Origin: an uncultured Lachnospiraceae bacterium
GTDB taxonomy: Bacteria > Bacillota_A > Clostridia > Lachnospirales > Lachnospiraceae
Length of the DNA stretch: 24,869 bases
Direction of reading: 5' to 3'
Assembly: GCA_910585355.1 (NCBI GenBank)
Contig: CAJUDN010000001.1
Span: 67,690-92,558 of the forward strand
Shown here one piece after another: positions 1 to 6,950 of this stretch; positions within the stretch are counted from its first letter, which is position 1; each line of letters begins with the position of its first letter. The notes under the pieces are model-generated. The model saw only the letters and a list, made by a program, of their open reading frames with translations, did not search any database and had not been told where the DNA came from. Both the position numbers and the translations under genes were made by a program.

Positions 1-21
1 AGACGTGTGCTCTTCCGATCT
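1..21. other. Illumina TruSeq adapter remnant (not genomic)
   Basis: These 21 bases match, by memory, the 3' end of the TruSeq read-2 adapter, whose terminal part is GCTCTTCCGATCT. They sit exactly at the window edge and are followed by ordinary coding sequence. By chance the adapter stays open in the frame of the first gene and supplies a false GTG start at position 7. Any protein predicted from that start has five artificial N-terminal residues. The true genomic sequence begins at about base 22. Confidence 0.95.
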
Positions 22-1302
22 GTTCTTCTGGATTTAAAGGTTCATGGGTATGATTGCAAAATAATCAGTGGGTATTTGTCTATTTTCGGGCGGAAAAGAC
101 AATCTGTCAACTATCATAATTTATATGCGCCCTGCTCGGAAATTTTCTGGGATATGCTGTATAATCTGCTGTCGTCAGATAAGCCGGTTTTCCTGGTAGC
201 GCATGCTTTGACGGAGGGACATGCTCCCTATCTTTCGTCCAGGATAGAAGATGAAGATTTTTTCAATGAATATTCCCGGATTCATCAGGCGCATCAGGAA
301 TTGGATGAGCAGATGGAATATTATATGAATTATTTAAACAGGGGGACGAAGAGAATCTTTATGAGCGACCATGGCCAGCCTTTGGTCAGGGAAGAATTTC
401 ACACCTACTTTGTGGTCTCGGGAGGTGAATTCTGTCACAGGGCGGCGAAGGAAATGTTTTCTTATGTGGATTTCTTTAAACTGCTGCATGGTATTTTGGA
501 AGGTGATACCCTGAAACATCCACTGTTTGACAGGGAATATGTGGAAGTGCAAATGTTGGATTTTTATAATTTTCAAATTATTAAAAATATTATTCAGAAT
601 AAGAAACCGGTTTTGCAGAGCTATTTTGGATATTTTGGCGCGATAACCAGGGAGCATCTGTATTTGAAATATCATGTGGGGAAGGAGTTTCTGGCCTTGA
701 GGAGCCACATGGATCGGGAACCCCACTTTTTGTATCAGGCACATGACGTCTGCGATGATTCTCTGCTTCCGTATTTCAGAGGAATCGTCGGGGCGAGAAC
801 GTTAGATGTGAATACAAATGAAAAATTTCAGTATACCCGTTATCTGTATCGAGTATATAAAAACTTTGCCCAAAAAAGAAACAGGGTATTTGCTATTGTA
901 AATCGGTTGTTTGAGAAATACCCGGACGGCAGCGTGGCGCTTCGGATGGGGGGCGAACATTCCCTGGAACTTTTTTATGTTTTAACAAAGGAGAATCAAA
1001 GAAAACTGGCATATATCGTGGACTGCAACCCAGATTGCAAATGCAGAAAATTGAACCTTCCTGTGATATCCGTAAAAGATATGGAAGGAAAAGCGGTTCG
1101 GGCAGTGGCGCTATCCTCCTTCGATCATCTGGAGGATCTGCGCCAGGAGATATCTGATTATCCAAAGACGACGGATATTATTGATATTTACCGTTCTCTG
1201 GAAGCGGCTGGAATTCGGTGCAGATCAAATTTTTACACAGAGGATTCCTACATAAAAGATGATGTCTATGACGTTGGCTTCCCTTTTGACAAGGAAGGCT
1301 AA
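22..1302 (+). CDS. Sulfatase-like (alkaline phosphatase superfamily) protein with C-terminal Rossmann-like domain, 5' end missing
   Basis: This is the C-terminal 426 residues of a larger protein; the beginning is lost at the contig edge and the apparent GTG start at 7 lies in adapter. The first part ends a sulfatase-like fold: a hydrophobic strand leads to FMSDHG, the DHG metal-binding motif of the alkaline phosphatase superfamily, followed by a stretch like the usual 'vsliDlaPTLL' segment (MFSYVDFFKLLHGIL). The nucleophile (Ser/Cys/Thr) region would lie in the missing half, so sulfatase, phosphotransferase and phosphodiesterase cannot be told apart. The last ~110 residues (RMGGEHSLEL, YIVDCNP, PVISVKDM, AVALSSF) resemble the small Rossmann-like domain found in many surface-polysaccharide proteins. 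It lies upstream of a PAPS-forming operon, suggesting work on a sulfated or phosphorylated polymer. That role is inference. Confidence 0.6.
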   Translation, partial: VLLDLKVHGYDCKIISGYLSIFGRKRQSVNYHNLYAPCSEIFWDMLYNLLSSDKPVFLVAHALTEGHAPYLSSRIEDEDFFNEYSRIHQAHQELDEQMEYYMNYLNRGTKRIFMSDHGQPLVREEFHTYFVVSGGEFCHRAAKEMFSYVDFFKLLHGILEGDTLKHPLFDREYVEVQMLDFYNFQIIKNIIQNKKPVLQSYFGYFGAITREHLYLKYHVGKEFLALRSHMDREPHFLYQAHDVCDDSLLPYFRGIVGARTLDVNTNEKFQYTRYLYRVYKNFAQKRNRVFAIVNRLFEKYPDGSVALRMGGEHSLELFYVLTKENQRKLAYIVDCNPDCKCRKLNLPVISVKDMEGKAVRAVALSSFDHLEDLRQEISDYPKTTDIIDIYRSLEAAGIRCRSNFYTEDSYIKDDVYDVGFPFDKEG

Positions 1303-1333
1303 AAATTATCCATTTTCTTAGAGAAAGGACAAA

Positions 1334-1377
1334 GCCGGGGCAAATCTATTGTCCGGCCACGGTCCCCTGATTATACT
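1334..1377 (+). promoter_or_regulatory. Candidate sigma-A promoter of the antiporter-cysC-sat operon
   Basis: TTGTCC at 1349-1354 and TATACT at 1372-1377 are separated by exactly 17 bp (4/6 and 5/6 matches to consensus). A short hairpin (arms 1334-1343 and 1349-1357, one bulge, one wobble pair) overlaps the -35 and has no T-run, so it is not a clear terminator for the gene before. Start of transcription would be near 1384. This is pattern reading only. Confidence 0.45.
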
Positions 1378-1390
1378 GTAAAGCAACAAA

Positions 1391-1454
1391 GGCGGCGGCT
1401 TCGGCGTCCCGGCCAGGTGCATTCCGGCAACATGACAGCGGATGCCCGGCCGCC
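1391..1454 (+). promoter_or_regulatory. GC-rich structured leader before the antiporter gene
   Basis: A GC-rich block in otherwise AT-rich surroundings starts with GGCGGCGGC and ends with GGCCGCC. Inside, GGCC..GCATTCC (from 1411) can pair with GGATGC..GGCC (to about 1451), giving a nested imperfect stem. It would lie at the very start of the transcript from the candidate promoter and ends about 28 bases before the ATG at 1483. It matches no riboswitch class I recognise. It could be an RNA control element, a small repeat, or a scar. Confidence 0.3.
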
Positions 1455-1482
1455 GTAATCAAGATAACCGGGGGATAAGAAA

Positions 1483-2760
1483 ATGAATCTGACAACATTG
1501 ACAGAAAAAGAAACCATAGCTACTTTGCTGGCGCTGGCCTTTCTTCTTGGCTGTGCGTATCTGTGCGGTTCGCTTTTTGAGAAGTTAAAAGCGCCGCGAG
1601 TGGTGGGAGAAATAACAGGCGGAATTATCCTGGGAGGAGGCTGTCTGTATTACCTGTTTCCGGATTTCATGGGTTTGGTATTTCAGGCTTATGAGCAGGA
1701 AGGGAAGGTACTGAATATTTTTTACCAGCTCGGTCTGATCTTTCTGATGTTTTTATCCGGATACAACACGAAACTGGAGCTGGATAAAAAAAACGGCCGG
1801 ATATTGGGATGTGTGTTTGTGGGCGCGACGGTGATCCCCATGGTGTGCGCCATTCCTTTTATCCCCTTCTTCCGGATGGCATTTATTGGGGAAATAGGAA
1901 ATTTCACTGCTTTTGGCCTTGTGTTTGTGATTGGGGTGGCCATTACCTCGATACCGGTTATTTCAAAGATTTTTTTTGACATGGGGATTATGAACACTCG
2001 GTTTTCGGATACGATTTTGACAGTTTCCACTCTTCAGGATTTGTGTCTGTGGATTCTGTTAAATGCAGCGACCCGGATTGTTGCAGCGGGAGAACTGAGA
2101 TTGTCGGATATGCTGCTCGTCGTTGGCGTTACGCTGGGATTGTTTGCGATTGTAAAGGTAATTTCCGATCATGCCCGAATTCGGATAAGGACATGGAAAT
2201 CAACGGATTTTTATACTGTCAGTTTTGTGATCCTGCTGATTGTCTGCGCGGGGTTATCCTGGGTGGGAATCAATATTATGTACGCGGCTTTCCTGGTAGG
2301 ATATGTGGTAAAGACGTTTGTGGGAATCGACGCAGAGACCAAATCCAGAATGGAGGCTTTGGGGAGTCTCGCTTTTTCCTTTTTTGTGCCGGTCTATTTT
2401 GCACTGGTGGGCATACAGCTGAATCTTCTGCATAATTTTTCGTTTCTGCGCTTCAGTACGTTTTTCATTGCAGCGTTCGGACTGGAGGCAATCGGTACGC
2501 TTTTCATGCTTCAGTTTACGAATGTCAGAAAGCCGGTCAGAATTAATTTTGCGGTCACGATGAACGCGAGAGGCGGGCCGGGGATTGTGCTTGCCACAGT
2601 GGCATATTCTTATGAGATCATAAGCGTTGAATTTTTTACGGTACTGATTTTGACAACAATGATGTCCTCTCTGATTGCAGGGTATTGGCTGCGGGCGCAG
2701 CAGAAAAAGGATGCAACCATATTTATGAATCTGACAGAAGAAAGGATGGAAGTGAAGTGA
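1483..2760 (+). CDS. CPA2-family cation/proton antiporter (Kef-type, membrane domain only)
   Basis: A 425-residue, highly hydrophobic protein with about 12 membrane segments and a short basic/acidic tail. The N-terminal half carries the CPA2 signature: APRVVGEITGGIILGG, then LIFLMFLSGYNTKLEL, then VAITSIPVISKIFFDMGI and a following STLQDL. Near the C-terminus is the MNARGGPGIVLATVAY segment typical of the Na+/H+ exchanger fold. It lacks the C-terminal nucleotide-binding (TrkA-N) domain of full KefB/KefC, so ligand gating of that kind is unlikely. Expected role is exchange of K+ or Na+ for H+ in the cytoplasmic membrane; the ion cannot be told from sequence. The ATG at 1483 follows a GGGGGA ribosome binding site. 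Its stop overlaps the GTG start of the next gene by 4 bases, implying coupled translation with the pyruvate-kinase-like protein. Confidence 0.85.
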   Translation: MNLTTLTEKETIATLLALAFLLGCAYLCGSLFEKLKAPRVVGEITGGIILGGGCLYYLFPDFMGLVFQAYEQEGKVLNIFYQLGLIFLMFLSGYNTKLELDKKNGRILGCVFVGATVIPMVCAIPFIPFFRMAFIGEIGNFTAFGLVFVIGVAITSIPVISKIFFDMGIMNTRFSDTILTVSTLQDLCLWILLNAATRIVAAGELRLSDMLLVVGVTLGLFAIVKVISDHARIRIRTWKSTDFYTVSFVILLIVCAGLSWVGINIMYAAFLVGYVVKTFVGIDAETKSRMEALGSLAFSFFVPVYFALVGIQLNLLHNFSFLRFSTFFIAAFGLEAIGTLFMLQFTNVRKPVRINFAVTMNARGGPGIVLATVAYSYEIISVEFFTVLILTTMMSSLIAGYWLRAQQKKDATIFMNLTEERMEVK

Positions 2761-3722
2761 AGCGTTACATTTTAACAGTGGGTCCGGCGTTATTAAATGA
2801 AGTGTCCTTATCGGAAATCCATGAGGACCGGAATATTTACCGAATCAATGGAGCGCATGGGAATTTGGAGGATATTGAGAATTATATACTGAAAATTCGC
2901 AGTCAGGTTCCGGAAGCAGATATTCTTATGGATCTTCCCGGCAATAAGGTGCGGACAAGGGGGCTTTTAGGCGGAGGCATCCGGCTGGAAAAGGGAAAGA
3001 AATTCGAAATTCCCAGAGAGTGTTTTAACTATCCGGAATTTTATACTCATTTGAAGCCGGGTATGACCGCCTGGGCCAACGACAGTATTTTTGAATTTGA
3101 TGTGGTGTCCGCAGATAATGAAAAAATCGTATTTTTGTCGAAATCGGAAGGGGTTTTAATCGACAATAAGGGCGTCCATGTCAGGGGAATCCATGACAGA
3201 ATTCCATTCCTTTTTAAAAAAGACAGGGAGTTAATCAGGCTGGCAGACAAATACGCGCTGTCCTTCATTGGCCTGTCTTTTGTGAGAAAGCCGGAGGATG
3301 TCAAAGAGGCGCGCTCCCTGATTAACCACAAAACGGATTTGATTACAAAGATTGAGACATTGGATGCGGTGAACCGTATCAACCAGATCCTGCCGCTCAC
3401 AAACTATATTTTGGTGGACCGGGGCGATTTATCCACGGATATAGGCATTGATAAGATTCCGCGTTTCCAGAAATATATCATCGATAAGGCTTTGTTTTTT
3501 GACGTGAAGGTATTTCTTGCCACGCAGATTCTGAAAAATATGGAGACAAGGCCGATCCCAACTATCGGGGAAATTGAGGCGCTGTACGAGATTTATAAAT
3601 CCGGCGTATATGGCGTTCAGATGTCGGAAGAGACGGCAGTGGGACAATATGTACAGAATTGTGTAAAAGTATTGCGGGACATGGAGGAAGAAGTAAGATC
3701 GGAATCTATTCTGCTGCAATAA
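2757..3722 (+). CDS. Pyruvate-kinase-like protein lacking the C-terminal allosteric domain
   Basis: This 321-residue protein resembles the catalytic part of pyruvate kinase, which normally has about 470 or more residues. Recognisable segments in order are RINGAHGNLEDIE (family RxNFSHG), ILMDLPGNKVRT (family DLxGPKIRT), FIGLSFVRKPEDV, LITKIET, VDRGDLSTDI, VFLATQILKNMETRPIPT and VYGVQMSEETAVGQY. The catalytic lysine and the metal-binding Glu and Asp appear kept (about K198, E200, D224). The usual Phe-Ser after the first Asn is Gly-Ala, and the whole C-terminal domain is absent, so this is a divergent paralogue rather than the housekeeping enzyme. I chose GTG 2757 because it overlaps the antiporter stop as GTGA, has AAGGATGGA upstream, and starts directly at KRYILTVGP. 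It could regenerate ATP from ADP and PEP, or act on another enolpyruvate substrate; both are inference. Confidence 0.8.
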   Translation: MKRYILTVGPALLNEVSLSEIHEDRNIYRINGAHGNLEDIENYILKIRSQVPEADILMDLPGNKVRTRGLLGGGIRLEKGKKFEIPRECFNYPEFYTHLKPGMTAWANDSIFEFDVVSADNEKIVFLSKSEGVLIDNKGVHVRGIHDRIPFLFKKDRELIRLADKYALSFIGLSFVRKPEDVKEARSLINHKTDLITKIETLDAVNRINQILPLTNYILVDRGDLSTDIGIDKIPRFQKYIIDKALFFDVKVFLATQILKNMETRPIPTIGEIEALYEIYKSGVYGVQMSEETAVGQYVQNCVKVLRDMEEEVRSESILLQ

Positions 3723-3762
3723 AGGCCGTAAGAATAAATCGGTTTTGGGAGGAGACAAAGGT

Positions 3763-4275
3763 ATGGTTATCTGGCTGATCGGAATTTCAGGAGCGGGTAA
3801 AACAACAATCGGAAGAATGCTGGAAAAGCATTTTAAAGAGTCTGGAAGGCGGTGCTGTCTGCTGGACGGCGACGAAGTGCGGGATTTATTCGACAGGGAT
3901 TTGGGATATTCCGACGCGGACAGGGAAGCGAATATCAAACGGATTTTGTTGGGGGCATATCTTCTGGATAAAAATGATATCATTGGAATCATCTGCAATA
4001 TCAGCCCCCTGGAACATCTGCGAAAGATAGCCCGAAAAAAAATTCCGGGCTATAACGAAATATATTTGAAAAAAAATATTCATGTAAGTATGAAAAATGA
4101 CGTCAAGGGGATGTATCGTGACAATCTGGGGAAGACGGAAATTGTCGGAATCAATACGGTTTTTGAGGAGCCGGAATCACCGGATCTGATATTGGAGACG
4201 GATTACATGTCGATAGAGGAAACGTATCAGGCTGTTTTGGATTATATTGCGGACAAGTATGGAAAAGTATATTAG
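3763..4275 (+). CDS. cysC: Adenylylsulfate (APS) kinase
   Basis: 170 residues, a usual length for a stand-alone APS kinase, which phosphorylates APS with ATP to give PAPS and ADP in the cytoplasm. A Walker A loop (GISGAGKTT) lies at residues 7-15. LDGDEVRDLFDRDLGYSDADREANIKR matches the family LDGDnvR..l..dLGFs..DR.eNiRR block. An ISP motif and KGMYRD...VGINTVFEEPESPDLIL match the family's KGLYk...FtGid.pyE.P..pel block. The KGMYRDNLGKTEI stretch is looser than in typical CysC, so a related kinase is possible, but the adjacent sat makes PAPS synthesis the simplest reading. ATG 3763 is preceded by GGGAGGAG at 3748-3755; an upstream in-frame TTG at 3745 would fall on that site and is rejected. 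It lies 40 bases after the pyruvate-kinase-like gene. Confidence 0.88.
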   Translation: MVIWLIGISGAGKTTIGRMLEKHFKESGRRCCLLDGDEVRDLFDRDLGYSDADREANIKRILLGAYLLDKNDIIGIICNISPLEHLRKIARKKIPGYNEIYLKKNIHVSMKNDVKGMYRDNLGKTEIVGINTVFEEPESPDLILETDYMSIEETYQAVLDYIADKYGKVY

Positions 4276-4294
4276 TCATAGGGGGACAGGCGAT

Positions 4295-5356
4295 ATGAAT
4301 GAACGGGTACGGCTCAATGAGGAAACGTTACAGGATCTGATCAATATTCAGACAGGATTGTTCGATCCACTGGACGGTTTTATGAGGGAAGAGGATTTTC
4401 ACAGCGCTGTCGAACGGTATACTTTGGAAGACGGTCAGGTATTTCCGATGCCGATTACTCTGGACGTGCCGGAAGCCGTGTACCGCCGTCTTACAGAAGG
4501 GGACGTGATTGATCTTACTTTGGACGGAAAATCTGTAGCGCAAATCAAAGCAGAAAGTAAATTTCAGGTGTCGGAGGAAGATATCCGAAAGATATTCTGC
4601 ACGTTGGAGGATGCCCATCCGGGAGTCTGCAAAGAAAAGAGCCGGAGCCGGTTCCGGGTGGGAGGAAAAACCAGGCTGCTGGAGGACAGACTGTTGGAAG
4701 GAGCTTTAAGACCTGGAGAAACGAAACAGATATTCAGGGAGAAGGGGTGGAAGACAGTTGTGGGATTTCAGACAAGGAATCCGATCCATAAGGCACATGA
4801 GCACATTCAACGGCTTGGGTTGGAACTATGTGATGGTTTGTTTATTAACCCGATCACAGGCTGGAAGAAGAAAGGGGATTTCACAAAAGAGGCGGTAATG
4901 GCGGCGTATGAAGAAATGCTTCGTGAATTCTACCCGCCGGGCCGGGTATATATGGCGGGTCTGAAAACGCAGATGCGTTATGCGGGTCCCAGGGAAGCAG
5001 TATTCCATGCGATTATCCGAAGGAATCTTGGCTGTACACATTTCATTATCGGACGTGATCATGCGGGAGTGGGAAAATATTACGGTCCCTATGATGCCCA
5101 TCAGTTGGCAGATAAGCTGCAGAAAACGAGGGATTTGGGGATTTCCCTGCTTTTAACCAGGGAGCCATATTATTGTGCAAAATGTAAACAGATTGTCACA
5201 GATCGAACCTGCCGCCACTATCTTACGGACAGAGTGGAAATCAGCGGAACAATTATACGGCAGTATATTAATGCCGGACATATTCCGAATGAGACGATGC
5301 TCCGGAAGGAAATATTCCAGGCAATTTTGGGGTGTGGACAGATATTTATTGAGTAG
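4295..5356 (+). CDS. sat: Sulfate adenylyltransferase (ATP sulfurylase)
   Basis: 353 residues of the single-chain, Sat/MET3-like type, unrelated to CysDN. It joins sulfate and ATP to form APS and pyrophosphate. The N-terminal PUA-like part (LINIQTGLFDPLDGFM) is followed by the QTRNPIHKAH signature at about residues 159-168 (family QxRNPxHxxH). GRDHAGVGKYYGPYDAH starts near residue 253. A C-x2-C-x8-C-x-H cluster (YYCAKCKQIVTDRTCRHY) near 294-308 looks like the metal site of many Sat proteins. It is a little shorter than typical bacterial Sat. ATG 4295 is preceded by GGGGGACAGG; the longer in-frame start would run into cysC and is less likely. cysC and sat are separated by 19 bases. With no sulfite pathway gene in view, the product probably feeds PAPS-dependent sulfation. 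Confidence 0.93.
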   Translation: MNERVRLNEETLQDLINIQTGLFDPLDGFMREEDFHSAVERYTLEDGQVFPMPITLDVPEAVYRRLTEGDVIDLTLDGKSVAQIKAESKFQVSEEDIRKIFCTLEDAHPGVCKEKSRSRFRVGGKTRLLEDRLLEGALRPGETKQIFREKGWKTVVGFQTRNPIHKAHEHIQRLGLELCDGLFINPITGWKKKGDFTKEAVMAAYEEMLREFYPPGRVYMAGLKTQMRYAGPREAVFHAIIRRNLGCTHFIIGRDHAGVGKYYGPYDAHQLADKLQKTRDLGISLLLTREPYYCAKCKQIVTDRTCRHYLTDRVEISGTIIRQYINAGHIPNETMLRKEIFQAILGCGQIFIE

Positions 5357-5358
5357 AG

Positions 5359-5607
5359 ATGAATTCAAAAAAAGCATTAGACAAATTGAGGAAACTCATA
5401 GGCGAAGAGGATTACAGAAAAGTAGCGGACCTGCTGGCAGGATCTACGGTATATTTTCCCGAAAATCATGAATGGCAGGACAAACAAGATCGAAATGTCA
5501 TGTTAAGGGAAGATTTTTATAGTGGAGATTACGAAATATCCGATTTGGCCCAAAAATATGGTCTGAGCATTTCACATGTCTATAAAATCATTCAAAAAAG
5601 GAGGTAG
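5359..5607 (+). CDS. Small Mor-like helix-turn-helix protein
   Basis: 82 residues, starting 2 bases after the sat stop (TAGAGATG), so likely translated by coupling, since no strong ribosome binding site precedes it. The C-terminal part, DFYSGDYEISDLAQKYGLSISHVYKIIQKRR, reads as a helix-turn-helix of the kind ending Mor/MuC-type and related small activators (family pattern: n.yeLArkyglS...vyrii.r). The N-terminal ~45 residues are charged and helical without a clear motif. It may regulate the operon it ends, or may be a phage-derived small protein caught in it. Its stop codon lies inside an AAAGGAGGTAGGGG stretch that would be a good ribosome binding site, but no usable start codon follows, which fits the broken gene next to it. 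Confidence 0.65.
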   Translation: MNSKKALDKLRKLIGEEDYRKVADLLAGSTVYFPENHEWQDKQDRNVMLREDFYSGDYEISDLAQKYGLSISHVYKIIQKRR

Positions 5608-5953
5608 GGGACGAAAAAGAGTTTCACTATCCTTCTTTTTTGAAAGTATCTGCCGGGGACCGCGGATTCCTGATTTGGGGCGCGACAAGTAAAAGCAATT
5701 GGATTCGGGAGCTGTGTGAAAGGGGTTATTGACGGATATCGGCGCGGGAAGTATTGTTGGAATGGGAAGTCTGGTGATGGGAAAGTTCCCAACAAATGTG
5801 GTTTTGGCAGGGAACCCGGCTATAATTGTCAGAAGATACGTTGCCTGGGACAGGGAAGCAAATGAATTTGTTGAAAATAAAGATTTTTTTAAACCATATT
5901 GTTTTTATGAATCAGAATTAGAGTATGACAAGGAGTTAAATGATGGGGAGTAA
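5608..5953 (+). pseudogene. Broken acyltransferase gene (left-handed beta-helix type), C-terminal end only
   Basis: Bases 5729-5953 encode the tail of a hexapeptide-repeat acyltransferase: IGAGSIVGMGSLV, then KFPTNVVLAGNPAIIVRR, the usual final turn of the beta-helix plus C-terminal hook. The catalytic and upstream coils are missing, and an in-frame stop lies at 5717-5719. In another frame, 5613-5729 reads ...RGFLIWGATSKSNWIRELCERGY then stop, which could be the start of a nucleotide-sugar acyltransferase (PglD-like Rossmann start) or of another lost gene. The simplest view is an internal deletion that joined two out-of-frame pieces. The strong ribosome binding site at 5597-5606 with no start codon after it supports loss. 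A short TTG-started product cannot be excluded but would lack an active site. The reading end overlaps the start of the next gene. Confidence 0.65.
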
Positions 5954-6950
5954 TATGTCGACGTATTTTATCACCGGCTCCACCGGCTATATTGGTTCCA
6001 TGCTGTCAAAGCACCTGCTGGAAAATGAACCGGACAATAAAATTGTCGCTTCCGTCCGTGACATCCAAAAAGCAAAGCACCGTTCCAGAGACATTTCTGC
6101 TTTGACGGAAACAGACCGTCTGCGCCTGGTTCAGGCGGATTTATGTGACTGCAATTTTCCAGGATATTTTTGCGAGGAGGCAGACCATATCGATTACATC
6201 CTGCACTGCGCGTCTGTTACTGATTCCCGGGAGATGATTTCCCATCCCGTGGAAGTGATTCAGAGCATTGTAAATGGGACCCAGAATGTTATGGAGCTGG
6301 CAAGACGCTGTAAAGTAAAGAGTATGGTTTATCTTTCCAGCATGGAAGTCTATGGGACTCTTGACTGCTCCGACGGACGCCGTGCATCGGAAGAAGCTGC
6401 AGGCTCCGGCAGGGTGGAACTTCTGTCTGCCAGGAGCTGCTATCCGCTGGGGAAGCGAATGGCGGAAAATCTCTGCTACGGGTATTTTAAAGAATATGGA
6501 GTTCCAGTAAAAATCGCCAGACTTTCCCAAACTTTTGGCCAGGGAGTGCCTTCTACGGATAACCGCGTCTTTTCCCAGTTTGCCCGTGCGGCGAAAGCAG
6601 GGGAAGATATCGTTCTCCATACGGAAGGGAATTCCATGGGGAATTATTGCGGGATTGACGACGTGGTTTCCGGTATCCTGACGATCTTAAAACGGGGGAA
6701 AGACGGGGAGGCTTATAATATAGTAAATGAGGAAAACACCATGACCATCCGGCAGATGGCACAGCTGGTGGCGTCACAGGCGGCGGAGGGCCGAGTCAGA
6801 GTATATACGGAGATACCGCCGGATAACCGTTATGGATACGCGGCGGACACGGGACTTAAGCTGTCCGGAGAAAAGCTCATGGGTCTGGGCTGGAAACCGG
6901 GAAAAAACCTGGCGGATATGTATCGGGAAATGCTGGAGGATATGAGATGA
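5940..6950 (+). CDS. NAD-dependent epimerase/dehydratase (extended SDR family)
   Basis: 336 residues of the extended short-chain dehydrogenase family, which oxidise and rearrange nucleotide sugars. The NAD-binding TGSTGYIG motif is at about residues 12-19, followed by an acidic residue region (LVQADLCD), YILHCAS, YLSSMEVYG and the catalytic Y168-x3-K172 (SCYPLGKR). The C-terminal part has FSQFARAAKAGEDIVLHTEGNSMGNYCGIDDVVSGI and YNIVNEE, typical of UDP-sugar 4-epimerases and dehydratases. The substrate cannot be named. Three possible ATG starts lie at 5940, 5943 and 5955; AAGGAG at 5930-5935 best serves 5943, and 5940 is kept as the outermost. It overlaps the next gene by 4 bases (ATGA), so the two products probably act together on a cell-surface polymer. 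Confidence 0.85.
   Translation: MMGSNMSTYFITGSTGYIGSMLSKHLLENEPDNKIVASVRDIQKAKHRSRDISALTETDRLRLVQADLCDCNFPGYFCEEADHIDYILHCASVTDSREMISHPVEVIQSIVNGTQNVMELARRCKVKSMVYLSSMEVYGTLDCSDGRRASEEAAGSGRVELLSARSCYPLGKRMAENLCYGYFKEYGVPVKIARLSQTFGQGVPSTDNRVFSQFARAAKAGEDIVLHTEGNSMGNYCGIDDVVSGILTILKRGKDGEAYNIVNEENTMTIRQMAQLVASQAAEGRVRVYTEIPPDNRYGYAADTGLKLSGEKLMGLGWKPGKNLADMYREMLEDMR

Noticed and set aside
7..21. GTG start of the first gene
   Set aside because: It lies in adapter sequence, so it is not a natural start.
1303..1482. Known riboswitch (SAM, cysteine, K+ or c-di-AMP type) before the antiporter
   Set aside because: I could not match conserved cores of those classes; only generic stems are visible.
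3429..3998. Minus-strand open frame of 189 codons across the pyruvate-kinase-like and cysC genes
   Set aside because: No motif; it overlaps two recognised genes and their ribosome binding sites.
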